Source of the DNA: Halobacteriovorax sp.
Lineage (GTDB): Bacteria; Bdellovibrionota; Bacteriovoracia; Bacteriovoracales; Bacteriovoracaceae
Reading direction: 5' to 3'
Assembly (NCBI GenBank): GCA_002720865.1
Contig: PBIO01000027.1
Coordinates: 49,485 to 113,484 of the forward strand
DNA: 64,000 nt
Shown: positions 54,374-63,284 of the stretch, piece by piece
How positions within the stretch are numbered: the stretch's first letter is position 1
How the letters are laid out: every line of letters starts with the position of its first letter
Translations under genes and position numbers: made by a program
The notes under the pieces: model-generated
What the model was told of the DNA's origin: nothing
The model's input: only the letters and a program-made list of their open reading frames with translations
Databases searched by the model: none

Positions 54374-55577
54374 TAAAATAGTATGAGCCAAGAACAAGAG
54401 TAGTTCCGGTACTTTCGTTTTGAATTTGTTTTGCCCAATCCTTAGCAAACCTAATATTTTCCTTTCCATTTTTTTCTCTTTGTTCAAAAAGAGAAAAAAG
54501 TTTTTCAGATGACAAGGCCCTTGGATGATTAAACTCACAGACCCAGGCCTTCTTAGCTAAGCGTGGACAAGTAAGAATAACATCCATCATAGAAGAAACT
54601 TCCTCCAGTGGTCTGTCAGAAAGAGCAAACAAAGTTTCAATCTCCTGTTCGCCTTTTATTCTACCAAAAACGCTTTGCACCAAATGCCTTAAACCATCTA
54701 AATTATGTGCACCTATAAAGATAAAGCCTCTGTTTTTCAATGTCATCTGCTCAAATCGTCCGGGGCTTGATTCTGGGGGTGGAAGTTCATTTTTATTAGG
54801 AATTTTCAGGTTTTCAATGCCTTGCAATATAAGATTTACGGCCGTCAGTGCCGTTAAAGTATTTTGCTCCCAGTAAGGTAGCTTTCTTAATTCAGGCACC
54901 GATTCTTTTAAATTTATCCAATTGATCTTAGCTTTTGAAGTGAACTCTTTAATTTCACTATTTAAAAAGTCACTTGTAAGACATGAAATTAAAGGAGCGG
55001 TCTCTCTGGTTATCCCGAGCTTTTCTTTTAAAATTAAACTATGAGTATCCCCTAAAATTTCACAATGATCTTTTGAAATTGATGTAAGGCATGCCAAATC
55101 TGTATCAAAAAAATTTGTGGCATCTAGACGACCACCTAGGCCCACTTCTAAAATGAGAAAGTCTACCTTTTCACGTTGGTCTATCCACAAACAAAATAAA
55201 TAAAAAAGACTTTCGTAAAAACTTAATAGTGGTACTTGCTCTAATAGTTTTTCAAACTGATTTTTAGAGATCATCTCTTCTTTGAAGATGAATCTTTCTC
55301 TTACGGAAAGTACGTGTGGTGAGGTCCAAAGGCCGCAATTTTTTCCATTTTTAGAAAGTTCCCTTGCAATGGTTCGTGCAGTCTCACCCTTGCCGTTAGT
55401 GCCGGCGACCGTAATGATTTTTATTTCTTTTTTTTCAAAGGATTCAACAAAATGTGAGAATAGGTTTTTCTTTTCTTCAAAAGAGAGACTTACCTTCTTG
55501 GGATCGAACTTTTCAAATCCAAACTTAGAGTTTAGCTTTTCAGTAATCGCCTCATCCCAAGACAAGTCTTGGTTCAT
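54327..55577 (-). CDS. folC: Folylpolyglutamate synthase / dihydrofolate synthase-like Mur ligase
   Basis: 416 residues from ATG 55577, which has AAGG 7 bases upstream; GTG 55580 shares the last base of the accD stop. GTNGKGET (about 59-66) is the ATP loop, and WTSPHVL, EVGLGGRLDATN and SISKDHCEILG are FolC motifs. It adds glutamate to folates. Its end overlaps the lptD start by about 47 bases or more. Confidence 0.9.
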   Translation of the reverse strand: MNQDLSWDEAITEKLNSKFGFEKFDPKKVSLSFEEKKNLFSHFVESFEKKEIKIITVAGTNGKGETARTIARELSKNGKNCGLWTSPHVLSVRERFIFKEEMISKNQFEKLLEQVPLLSFYESLFYLFCLWIDQREKVDFLILEVGLGGRLDATNFFDTDLACLTSISKDHCEILGDTHSLILKEKLGITRETAPLISCLTSDFLNSEIKEFTSKAKINWINLKESVPELRKLPYWEQNTLTALTAVNLILQGIENLKIPNKNELPPPESSPGRFEQMTLKNRGFIFIGAHNLDGLRHLVQSVFGRIKGEQEIETLFALSDRPLEEVSSMMDVILTCPRLAKKAWVCEFNHPRALSSEKLFSLFEQREKNGKENIRFAKDWAKQIQNESTGTTLVLGSYYFIGEVQKLLLSLSRTS

Positions 55578-55579
55578 CA

Positions 55580-56458
55580 CTACGCCTTAGACTTTTTATT
55601 CTTTTTTGTATTTGAACCAAAAATATCCATAAAGAAACTAAGCTCTTTTTTAAGATCTTTCCTATGAACAATTCTATCTACAAACCCATGATCGTATAAA
55701 AACTCAGACCTTTGGAATCCTTCAGGTAATGTTTGTCTAATAGATTGTTCGATTACTCTTGGTCCAGCAAAACCGATTAAGGCCTTAGGCTCAGCAAGGT
55801 TTACATCACCAAGCATAGCAAAACTGGCCGCCACGCCGCCAGTAGTTGGATCAGTCAAAACTGAAATATAAGGGATTCCAGCGTTTTTTAATCTTTGTCT
55901 TGAGGCCGACGTTTTTCCCATTTGCATAAGAGATAAAATCCCCTCTTGCATACGTGCGCCACCTGAGCAGCAAATAACGATGGCCGGAATCTTTTTTTCA
56001 AAGGCAATATCCATCACTCTCGCTATTTTCTCTCCTGTAACGACTCCCATTGAGCCACCCATAAACTGAAAATTCATCACAGCAATGGCCGCAGGCTTAC
56101 CTTCGATAGTACATGTTCCAGAGAGTGTTCCATCTCTTAAACCAGTTTTTTCAAAGGCCTTATCTAATCTGTCTTTATAAGAAATTTTATCAACGAAGCT
56201 AAGGGGGTCTGAAGTTGTTAAGTCTTCCCCTAATGGCAAAAAGCTTTCTTCATCACAAATCAGCTCCAGTCTTTCAATGGCACCTAATCTAAAATGATGG
56301 TCACAATAAGGGCAAACCTGATCGCTTTCTTTTAGCCTTTCACTTTGAAGAATCTCCGCGCAGTTTGAACATTTTTTCCAAAGACCAGTTGGTGTATCAG
56401 TCTTTATCTTTTTAGAACTTTTAAGTTTTGGACTCTTAACTTGTTTAAACCAGCCCAT
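55580..56458 (-). CDS. accD: Acetyl-CoA carboxylase carboxyltransferase subunit beta
   Basis: 292 residues. The zinc ribbon Cys30/Cys33/Cys49/Cys52 and the crotonase-like motifs MGGSMGVVTGEKIAR and CCSGGARMQEG identify AccD. It transfers carboxyl from biotin to acetyl-CoA, together with AccA, which is not in the window. First gene of the minus-strand accD-folC-lptD run, as in many bacteria where folC follows accD. Confidence 0.97.
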   Translation of the reverse strand: MGWFKQVKSPKLKSSKKIKTDTPTGLWKKCSNCAEILQSERLKESDQVCPYCDHHFRLGAIERLELICDEESFLPLGEDLTTSDPLSFVDKISYKDRLDKAFEKTGLRDGTLSGTCTIEGKPAAIAVMNFQFMGGSMGVVTGEKIARVMDIAFEKKIPAIVICCSGGARMQEGILSLMQMGKTSASRQRLKNAGIPYISVLTDPTTGGVAASFAMLGDVNLAEPKALIGFAGPRVIEQSIRQTLPEGFQRSEFLYDHGFVDRIVHRKDLKKELSFFMDIFGSNTKKNKKSKA

Positions 56459-56560
56459 AGGAATCTCCGAACTTTAAATCAATAATATAGGCTAGTTTGG
56501 CTTTTACAGCGCAGGCTGACAAGTAAAAAGAACCTTACAAGACGACGTTTTTTCGGCTAG

Positions 56561-57325
56561 TTAGAAGACAAATGAAGTGTCATCAGCAGTCAATAGGCTG
56601 ATCCTATCGCAGCCAAGCTCATCCACTTCTTGAATAATCTGTTGCTGATAATTTGGTTTAAGATGACCAAGAAAAACAGGAACATCTGCTGGCATCTTTT
56701 TCATTTCTTGATTAATTGTTTTTGGAGTGTGGTGAAAACTATCAATGGCCACTTTCTCTAATTTATTTGGAAAGCTAACTTCTGTAAAAATGGCCTTTAG
56801 GTTCTTAGCTTTTTTAGCCAGGTCCCAAATTCTATCAGTTGGCCCAGTATCTTGGGTAAAGACCACAGTCTTCCCATTTTTTTCTATAAGAAACCCATGT
56901 CCTCCGGCCGGATGATTTACCTGCACTGGAAGAATCTTATAGTCCCCTAACATAAAAGGTTTTTCAGACTCAACCGTGTGAAACCTTAAGGTAGGATCGT
57001 CTTTTGTCGGGAGCTGAGTAAAGTCTGGCCAGATCTCATCATTTAACAAATGTTTCATGATGCTATTTTTAGCCACCTTAGAAGCATAGACTTCAAAAGG
57101 TTTTCCCTTTAGACCAAAACAATTATCTGAGATATATGCTAGATCCGAAATATGATCTAAATGTGAATGAGAAATTAAAATATTATCTATAAGTACTTGC
57201 TCATCGATTTGAATTCCAGATGCTACTGATCCAGCATCAATTAACAACTTCCCATCAATGAGATAGGAGGTTGTTTTAAAACCTGGAGACGTTCCACCGT
57301 GTCCACCGATAACCCTAACAAGCAT
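56561..57325 (-). CDS. Class II cyclic-nucleotide phosphodiesterase-like metallo-hydrolase
   Basis: 254 residues, metallo-beta-lactamase fold. SHSHLDH (His53, His55, Asp57, His58) is the metal site, GGHG opens the chain and GHLKP near the end is typical of class II cAMP phosphodiesterases such as CpdP. It probably hydrolyses cAMP; other MBL phosphodiesterases are possible. It lies 30 bases after the HD-GYP gene. Confidence 0.8.
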   Translation of the reverse strand: MLVRVIGGHGGTSPGFKTTSYLIDGKLLIDAGSVASGIQIDEQVLIDNILISHSHLDHISDLAYISDNCFGLKGKPFEVYASKVAKNSIMKHLLNDEIWPDFTQLPTKDDPTLRFHTVESEKPFMLGDYKILPVQVNHPAGGHGFLIEKNGKTVVFTQDTGPTDRIWDLAKKAKNLKAIFTEVSFPNKLEKVAIDSFHHTPKTINQEMKKMPADVPVFLGHLKPNYQQQIIQEVDELGCDRISLLTADDTSFVF

Positions 57326-57355
57326 TCGCTTTCCTTTTTATTGTCTCTCTATATT

Positions 57356-58561
57356 CTAACTTGCTTTTCTATTCTTATCTACTTCTGAGGACTTATACAT
57401 ACTAGAATTTTCAAACCACCGACAAAAAGCATCAACTACATCCTCTGAAAATTGGCTTCCTCGATATTTAATAATCTCATCATAGGCCACCATTGGTGGA
57501 AGTCCCTTTCTATAAGGTCTTGTGGAGATCATGGCGTCAAAGGTATCGGCCACTGAGATAATCATGGCGATAGTTGGAATTTCATCCCCTTTAAGACCAA
57601 ATGGGTAGCCTTTACCGTCAGGCCTTTCGTGATGAAACCTCATCCCATCAACAACCCTATGCAGACTTTCTATATGTCCCAATATTTCATACCCAAGTCT
57701 TGGGTGCTCTTTCATAATTTTAAATTCTTCATCATTAAGAGCAGACTCTTTTTTCAATATTTTATCTTCAATTCCAATCTTCCCAATATCGTGAAGAACC
57801 GCGGCCATTTTTAAGTCTCTCATATCAGTCGTGGTTAAATCCATTTCTCGTCCGATACATTCTGCAAAGTGAGCCACTCTTTTGGTATGACCCCCAGTAT
57901 AGGAATCTTTTTTACCTATGGCGTCTGCTAGGGCCGAGATCACTTGCAAGAACTGATTATGAAGTTTCTCTATCAATAGAGTATTTTCTAAAACGTTGGT
58001 AAGCTGATTAGAGACGGCGTCAACAAAATGATAATCTTCTTCATCGAAATTTCCATTCGTTGAATTTATGGCCTGTACCACGCCTAAAATTTCTCCCTTC
58101 GAAACGAGGGGGGAAAGAAGCATATTTTTAGGTTCTAAATCTTTAATATAAGAAGTCATTCTTCCAGAGCGAATATCATATTTCACATCGTCTATATGTA
58201 GGATCGCCATATGATGAGCACATGATCCTACGAAGTTTGTTTCATCAATTTGTGATCGGCAATTACCAATTTCTTTGGCCGCCCCAAAAGGAATATAATA
58301 CATTTCATTTTTTTTAGGATCTTTTATATGGATAATCACGTGTTCTGATTCTAATAATGTTTTTAATACATTTACGGCTTTCTTTTTAATCGTTTTAAAA
58401 TCTTGATTTAAAGTTGTTAACTGCCCAAGTTCTATAAGGCCTTCATAACGAAGAATTTTTTTCGCTAGGATCTCTCGAGCTTCATCAGACTTACCCTCGA
58501 CCTCTAGATTTTTTATAGATTTTATAAGCTCTTCAATAAGAACATCTTTTTTCTTGATCAT
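57356..58561 (-). CDS. GAF-HD-GYP domain protein (cyclic-di-GMP phosphodiesterase type)
   Basis: 401 residues. An N-terminal helical segment, a GAF domain (about 65-190) and an HD-GYP domain (about 205-390). The HD pair is His257/Asp258 (LHDIGKIG) and HHERPDGKGYPFGLKG carries the GYP signature with all expected residues, so activity against c-di-GMP (or cGAMP) is likely. Next gene downstream is the class II phosphodiesterase, suggesting joint control of cyclic nucleotides. Confidence 0.9.
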   Translation of the reverse strand: MIKKKDVLIEELIKSIKNLEVEGKSDEAREILAKKILRYEGLIELGQLTTLNQDFKTIKKKAVNVLKTLLESEHVIIHIKDPKKNEMYYIPFGAAKEIGNCRSQIDETNFVGSCAHHMAILHIDDVKYDIRSGRMTSYIKDLEPKNMLLSPLVSKGEILGVVQAINSTNGNFDEEDYHFVDAVSNQLTNVLENTLLIEKLHNQFLQVISALADAIGKKDSYTGGHTKRVAHFAECIGREMDLTTTDMRDLKMAAVLHDIGKIGIEDKILKKESALNDEEFKIMKEHPRLGYEILGHIESLHRVVDGMRFHHERPDGKGYPFGLKGDEIPTIAMIISVADTFDAMISTRPYRKGLPPMVAYDEIIKYRGSQFSEDVVDAFCRWFENSSMYKSSEVDKNRKAS

Positions 58562-58613
58562 AGGTGACCTACTCCTTCATTCCTTTTCGGAAAACAAGGG
58601 CAAGTTCTTGAGA

Positions 58614-59447
58614 TTAATCGGAAATTTTAGAGTTTTGTTCTAGCTCTTGATAAAGTTCTTTAGCATTCTTATCAAGTATCTCGCTTAATAATTTAGAAAG
58701 CTTTTTATTATTTGGCTTTTTAAGAACTTCTTCTGCCTGCTTTAAAAGTTTTGATCCCGACTTTTTAGCTCCAGATTCGATATGAAAAAGAAGGACAAAC
58801 TCCCCTTTAGAGACCACTTCTTCTTTAACTGAATCCCAATCCATGCCTTTAAACCTATACACAGTCTGAAAGGTTTTTGTTAACTCTTTGGCCAAACAGA
58901 TCTCAGCACCTGGCAAGAGTGAAGATAAAATTTCTGCACTATCTAAAACTCGATGGGGGGATTCAAAAAAGATATGGGTTCCACTTATTCCAGTACAGTC
59001 CTCAAAGCTAGTTTTTCTTTTTTCCTTTTCCTTAGGTAAAAACCCATGGAAATGAAAAGGATGAGGAGGCAAGCCGGAGAGCTCAAGAGCGGTGACTACT
59101 GAGTTAGGACCTGGAAGAGTTTCAATTTCAAATTCACTTTTTAATACTTCTTTTACCAAAGGAAAGGCCGGATCAGAAATTAGTGGTGAACCAGCATCGG
59201 AGGCTAAAAAAACATCCTCACCCTTATTAAGTAGCTCTAGGACCAGCTTTACTTTGCTCCTATCCTGGTCATGAAAAGCGAAAAGACTTTTGGCCTCTAA
59301 AACAATATCCGCTCTTTTTAAACGGTCTTTAAAAACTCGAGTATCCTCTACGAAAAAATGTTTCCCTTCCTCTAAGGCCTTTCTTGCCCGAGGAGAAAGA
59401 TCCTCCATATTTCCAATAGGTAATGTGATTAAAATTAGCTTTGCCAC
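58614..59447 (-). CDS. rsmI: 16S rRNA 2'-O-methyltransferase RsmI
   Basis: 277 residues. LPIGNMEDLSPRARKAL, FVEDTRVF, FHDQDRSK, SDAGSPLISDPAFPLV and LPGPNSVVTALELSGLP are the full RsmI motif set. It methylates the 2'-OH of C1402 in 16S rRNA. It lies 52 bases ahead of the HD-GYP gene on the same strand. Confidence 0.95.
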   Translation of the reverse strand: MAKLILITLPIGNMEDLSPRARKALEEGKHFFVEDTRVFKDRLKRADIVLEAKSLFAFHDQDRSKVKLVLELLNKGEDVFLASDAGSPLISDPAFPLVKEVLKSEFEIETLPGPNSVVTALELSGLPPHPFHFHGFLPKEKEKRKTSFEDCTGISGTHIFFESPHRVLDSAEILSSLLPGAEICLAKELTKTFQTVYRFKGMDWDSVKEEVVSKGEFVLLFHIESGAKKSGSKLLKQAEEVLKKPNNKKLSKLLSEILDKNAKELYQELEQNSKISD

Positions 59448-59565
59448 TTCTTGACTCTTTTACTCCTGAATATACTTCCCCGTATTACGAGGCATGTCAG
59501 AATGATAGAATAAGTTTAGTCATCGGTCTATGGACCATTTAAGAATATAGCAAGGAGTGCATTTC

Positions 59566-59952
59566 ATGACTATGAAAGCCAAGGTAAGAACGGATTCATC
59601 TGGAGATATCACTATTATGATGGAGGGGGGTCTAGATTTTGAAAATAGCATGCCTTTTAGGCGAGAATTAGAAGGGATCACCAAAGATAATCCGGCCTGT
59701 AAAATCACTCTAGATCTAAACCGTCTAGACTTTGTTGGCTCTAGTGGAATTGGTTACTTTGTAGAGACGATTAAGTCCCTCAACGAAAAGAAAGATCAGA
59801 TTAGACTTAGTAATGTTCGAACAGAATTTTTAAAAGTTTTTAAGCTTTATGATCTAGATTTAATGAGTCTAATGATCGAAGAATTTGATACGGATGAAAC
59901 TGAAGCTATGAGCCAGATGTTTGCTAACCGTCGAAACACTTTTCAGAACTGA
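59566..59952 (+). CDS. STAS-domain protein (anti-sigma factor antagonist type)
   Basis: 128 residues from ATG 59566, which has AAGGAG 8 bases upstream. LDFVGSSGIG is the STAS core with the Ser used as phosphorylation site in SpoIIAA-like proteins, preceded by TITMMEGGLDF-like strands and NDNPACKITLDLNRL. No cognate kinase or sigma factor is adjacent. It may regulate a switch kinase encoded elsewhere. Confidence 0.88.
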   Translation: MTMKAKVRTDSSGDITIMMEGGLDFENSMPFRRELEGITKDNPACKITLDLNRLDFVGSSGIGYFVETIKSLNEKKDQIRLSNVRTEFLKVFKLYDLDLMSLMIEEFDTDETEAMSQMFANRRNTFQN

Positions 59953-60470
59953 TAATTATATAAAGGTATATAGAAGCTGGGCCTCTGTTTACGGGGCCCT
60001 TTTTTATTAAGCTTTGGCCCAAGATCAGGAGTCTCCCCTATTGATAACGATCTAAGCTCCATTGTTCTGGCATAAGCTGGAACCCAGCGCTCATCAGCTG
60101 GAGTTTCTTCGTCCACCACTTCACCGCCTCCGTCTTCATAGGGGCTTCCCTCAGTATCAGGATAATAATCTTCTTCATAACTTGGGTTGGCATCTTTGTA
60201 TGATTTATAATAATGAGAACCAACGACATAGCCCCCGAATAGAAGACCTGCATAAAGACCAACACTTGCGCCAATGGCCCAAGATCTGCCTGGAGAATCA
60301 AAGGCATAACTAGCAACACCTAATAAAAGACCTCCGACTGTTCCATAAGCGGCCATAGTTCCAACGGCCTGAATTCTTGGGTCTAAGGCCTTCGCTTCTT
60401 GCAGCGGTGCTAGCGATAGAAAGCCAAAAAGACTGAACATCATTAAGAATGTTTTAAAACGTTTTGCCAT
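59943..60470 (-). CDS. Hypothetical envelope protein with glycine-rich membrane segments
   Basis: 175 residues. A signal peptide (about 1-28, LSLAPLQEAKA) is followed by two glycine-rich hydrophobic stretches (GTVGGLLLGVASYAF and GASVGLYAGLLFGGYVVG), then an acidic Tyr/Glu/Asp-rich region and a basic Pro-rich tail. It looks like a small inner- or outer-membrane protein. No family recognised. The 3' end overlaps the STAS gene by 10 bases. Confidence 0.72.
   Translation of the reverse strand: MAKRFKTFLMMFSLFGFLSLAPLQEAKALDPRIQAVGTMAAYGTVGGLLLGVASYAFDSPGRSWAIGASVGLYAGLLFGGYVVGSHYYKSYKDANPSYEEDYYPDTEGSPYEDGGGEVVDEETPADERWVPAYARTMELRSLSIGETPDLGPKLNKKGPRKQRPSFYIPLYNYQF
59978..60006 (+). terminator. 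Intrinsic terminator after the STAS gene
   Basis: GGGCC (59979-59983) pairs with GGCCC (59995-59999), followed by seven T residues. It lies inside the 3' end of the convergent gene at 59943. Confidence 0.7.
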
Positions 60471-60525
60471 GAATAAATTCTATCCCAAGGTGCTTTATTT
60501 AATCCCGTCACATCGCGTCACATAT

Positions 60526-60807
60526 TTATTTTAAAAGAAACTGAACTTCTTCTTTAAAAAGCTGACCTAAAAGCTCGCAAGTCCTTCCTAGACGTACTCT
60601 TTGCTTCCTAGATACTTGCCCTTTATTTGACTTGCATTCAATTACCAATATTTTTTTTGTTTTTTTATTTTTTGTTAAGACACAAACGTCTATCTGACCG
60701 CAGTTCATCTGCCTTAAAACCATTGGTGAGAATAGAATTGGAATTCCCTTTTGGTGGAATTTTTTAGAGATTAAAGCTTCCCAACCCTCGCCTTTACTTA
60801 AAGAAAT
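60526..60807 (-). CDS. YraN-like (UPF0102) PD-(D/E)XK protein, apparent ATT start
   Basis: 93 residues if translation begins at ATT 60807; 65 if at ATG 60723. The upstream part (SKGEGWEALISKKFHQKGI, then PILFSP) is the conserved YraN N-terminus, and GQIDVC...LVIECKS supplies the Asp and ExK. There is no ATG, GTG or TTG between the stop and ATG 60723, while GGGAG lies 7 bases before ATT 60807. The start lies inside the end of rnhB, the usual neighbour of yraN. Catalytic role unknown in the family; the longer form is inferred. Confidence 0.6.
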   Translation of the reverse strand: MSLSKGEGWEALISKKFHQKGIPILFSPMVLRQMNCGQIDVCVLTKNKKTKKILVIECKSNKGQVSRKQRVRLGRTCELLGQLFKEEVQFLLK

Positions 60808-61469
60808 TCTTTAACTCCCTTAAAGGATCTTCTATGTATTGGAGTTGGTCCCAATTTTTCAATGGCCTCTTTATGGGCCTTAGTAGGATAACCGGCATGT
60901 CTTTCTAGGCCATAACCAGGATATTCATTTCCAAATTTTTCCATAAGCTCATCCCGGTATTCTTTTGCGATGATTGAAGCCAGACCAATTACAGAAGATT
61001 TAGTATCTCCTTTTATAATGGTTTCAGCTCTCCAGTTAACAGGTTTATCCGCCGGAAGTTTATTTCCATCCACTAGCCAACTTCCCCTCGTTTTCTTTTC
61101 TTCACAAATAAGAAGGCTTTCTTTCATGGCCTTTAAGCTTGCTTGTAAAATATTGATGCGATCAATCTCATCTGCCTGAATTTCTACGATGGAATAATAG
61201 CCAAGTCCTTTTAAAGAACCTCCAAGTTCAATTTTTATCCCTTGAAGCATTTTTGCGTCGATAAGGCTTAGCACCTCTTTTCTTTGTTTTTCTTTGAGCT
61301 TTTTAGAATCATCCACATTCATAGTTGAAAGAGTCTTAAGTCCCTTTTGAATATCAGTTAAGATGACCGTGGCCGCTACGACGGGACCTGCTAGTGGACC
61401 TCGTCCGACTTCATCGGATCCTGCCAATGCGGTATCTTTTTTTAAAATAAAATCAGATTCAAAAAACAA
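60798..61469 (-). CDS. rnhB: Ribonuclease HII
   Basis: 223 residues. Asp19/Glu20 in GSDEVGRGPLAGPV and the later WLVDGN motif supply the catalytic acids. It removes RNA from RNA-DNA hybrids and single ribonucleotides from DNA. The start is TTG with GGAG 5 bases upstream, just after the rplS terminator. The yraN-like gene overlaps its stop. Confidence 0.96.
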   Translation of the reverse strand: MFFESDFILKKDTALAGSDEVGRGPLAGPVVAATVILTDIQKGLKTLSTMNVDDSKKLKEKQRKEVLSLIDAKMLQGIKIELGGSLKGLGYYSIVEIQADEIDRINILQASLKAMKESLLICEEKKTRGSWLVDGNKLPADKPVNWRAETIIKGDTKSSVIGLASIIAKEYRDELMEKFGNEYPGYGLERHAGYPTKAHKEAIEKLGPTPIHRRSFKGVKEFL

Positions 61470-61488
61470 GCTTGCTCCAAAAAAAGAA

Positions 61489-61508
61489 AACCCTCCTTAC
61501 GGAGGGTC
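61489..61508 (-). terminator. Intrinsic terminator after rplS
   Basis: CCCTCC (61491-61496) pairs with GGAGGG (61501-61506); on the minus strand a T-rich tract follows. It lies about 20 bases before rnhB, so rnhB expression depends on read-through or a promoter I cannot see. Confidence 0.8.
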
Positions 61509-61535
61509 TTACTATCAAAAAATTTAATCCTAAGA

Positions 61536-61895
61536 TTATTTTCTATCGTAATCGATAGCAATTCTAGCAGATTTACCAGAACGTTCTCTAAGGTAGTAAA
61601 GTTTAGAGCGACGAGACTTACCTCTTTGCATAACTTCTACCTTATCAATATTCGGTGAATGAAATGGAAATACTCTTTCCACACCAATTCCACTAGACAT
61701 TTTTCTAATACGGAAGTGACCATTTAGATCTTTTTCTTTTTTGATTGAAATACAAACACCTTGGAAAATCTGAATACGTGTTTTATCACCTTCAGTAATT
61801 TTCGCATGAACAGCTACAGTATCACCTGTTCTAAACTCAGGAATAGCTGCCGTGTCTTTTGTATAATTCTTTTTTACTACGTCTAATAAGTTCAT
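61536..61895 (-). CDS. rplS: 50S ribosomal protein L19
   Basis: 119 residues, standard. PEFRTGDTVAVHAKI, QIFQGVCI, RIRKMSSGIGVERVFPFHSP and GKSRRSKLYYLRERSGKSARI are L19 signatures. Part of the trmD-rplS run. Confidence 0.98.
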   Translation of the reverse strand: MNLLDVVKKNYTKDTAAIPEFRTGDTVAVHAKITEGDKTRIQIFQGVCISIKKEKDLNGHFRIRKMSSGIGVERVFPFHSPNIDKVEVMQRGKSRRSKLYYLRERSGKSARIAIDYDRK

Positions 61896-61990
61896 TTGAA
61901 CTCCTAAACCGGTTTCCCGGAAATTTTATTCACACTCAGAGGACCGGAACCATTCCGTTCTTAAGCTGTGACGTCGACCCATAGGCTTAC

Positions 61991-62560
61991 TTAGTCGAGC
62001 GCTTCTTTGAAGCGGTCGAGGTAGATAGCGACAGCAGAACGAACTGATAAGTGATTATACCCGTCACTGGCATTGCCAATTAAAGGTTCTAATCGAAAGT
62101 CCGCGCTCTCAACTACCGAAGCATGAAGTCCCCAGCCTGTACCAAATAGCAATAATATAGGGCGTTTGTCAATATTCGCTTTGCGACATACGTCCTTCAT
62201 TTTCCCATCATATTCTTCAAAATTAGCCCCAGTCACAACCACTAAAGGATTCACTCCCTCAGCCTCTTTAACCTTCTCTACGGCCTCCTCAATAGAATTT
62301 GCGATAGACGTAAAGGCCAAGGCATCCTGGCGGTCAGGATTGTAGGCTCCGTTCTTATCTTTTTCCCAATGCCCAAGAATTCTATTCACTAATTCATGCT
62401 GGGCCTTAAGAGGAGTTATAATATAGTAATGCTCAGCGCCATAGGTTCTAGAGCTTCTTGAGATATCGTGGATATCCAGGTTAGTTACCGAAGTCGTTAC
62501 TAATTCATTTCTTTTGTTTTTTATGGGGTGGTGAACCAGGGCCACATATAATTTAGTCAT
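61991..62560 (-). CDS. TrmD-linked SPOUT-type RNA methyltransferase
   Basis: 189 residues. The N-terminus YVALVHHPIKNKRNELVTTSVTNLDIHDISR and C-terminal LLLFGTGWGLH...LSVRSAVAIYLDRF match the RNA_Me_trans (PF09936) family often found beside trmD. RNA target unknown. Its ATG overlaps the trmD stop by 8 bases, giving translational coupling. Confidence 0.88.
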   Translation of the reverse strand: MTKLYVALVHHPIKNKRNELVTTSVTNLDIHDISRSSRTYGAEHYYIITPLKAQHELVNRILGHWEKDKNGAYNPDRQDALAFTSIANSIEEAVEKVKEAEGVNPLVVVTGANFEEYDGKMKDVCRKANIDKRPILLLFGTGWGLHASVVESADFRLEPLIGNASDGYNHLSVRSAVAIYLDRFKEALD

Positions 62561-63284
62561 CTAATAAATCCGGTCTGTATTTTTTTGTAATTCTTAATCT
62601 CTCTGATTCTTTAAATTCTTTTATGGCCTTATGATTACCAGAGAGCAAGATCTCTGGCACCTCAAGTCCTTCAAAATCTCGAGGTCTTGTATAAATAGGC
62701 TCTTCTAATAGACCACCATTAAATGATTCATTTTCGCTACTTACTTTATTTCCTAAAACTCCAGGAACAAATCTTAAGGCTGAGTCTAAAATAGTGAGAA
62801 CAGCAACTTCTCCCCCAGTAATGACAAAATCTCCCAATGAAATCAGCTCATCTACATAGGCCTCAATAAAGCGTTCATCGATTCCTTCATAACGACCGCA
62901 AACGAAAACCACATCTTTGCCTTTTGCTCCCCACACGTTCTTAGAAAACTCTTTGCAGTATTCATTATCCCAAACTTTCCCTCGAGGAGAAGTATAGACA
63001 ATATGAAGTTTTTCGCGAAAGTTATCACCATAGCCACCTGGTTTAACAACGCCTTCCATTAGAGCATTCTTTAAAACATCGGCCCTAATAACCATGCCTT
63101 CGCCGCCACCGAATGGAGCCGCATCTACGCCTTTAAAATCTTTCGGAGAAAAATCTCTTAGTAAAACGGAGTTTAGCTCAAAGTCGATCCCTCTCTCACC
63201 CCGTAGGGCCTGCCCGGCCACTCCACTATCAAGATAAGCCTCAAAGAGTTTTGGGAATGAGTTTATAATCCAGATTTTTTTCAA
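62553..63284 (-). CDS. trmD: tRNA (guanosine(37)-N1)-methyltransferase
   Basis: 243 residues. FGGGEGMVIRADV, CGRYEGIDERF and SLGDFVITGGEVAVLTILD are TrmD knot motifs. It methylates G37 next to the anticodon, preventing frameshifts. Overlaps rimM by 4 bases upstream. Confidence 0.97.
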   Translation of the reverse strand: MKKIWIINSFPKLFEAYLDSGVAGQALRGERGIDFELNSVLLRDFSPKDFKGVDAAPFGGGEGMVIRADVLKNALMEGVVKPGGYGDNFREKLHIVYTSPRGKVWDNEYCKEFSKNVWGAKGKDVVFVCGRYEGIDERFIEAYVDELISLGDFVITGGEVAVLTILDSALRFVPGVLGNKVSSENESFNGGLLEEPIYTRPRDFEGLEVPEILLSGNHKAIKEFKESERLRITKKYRPDLLDD

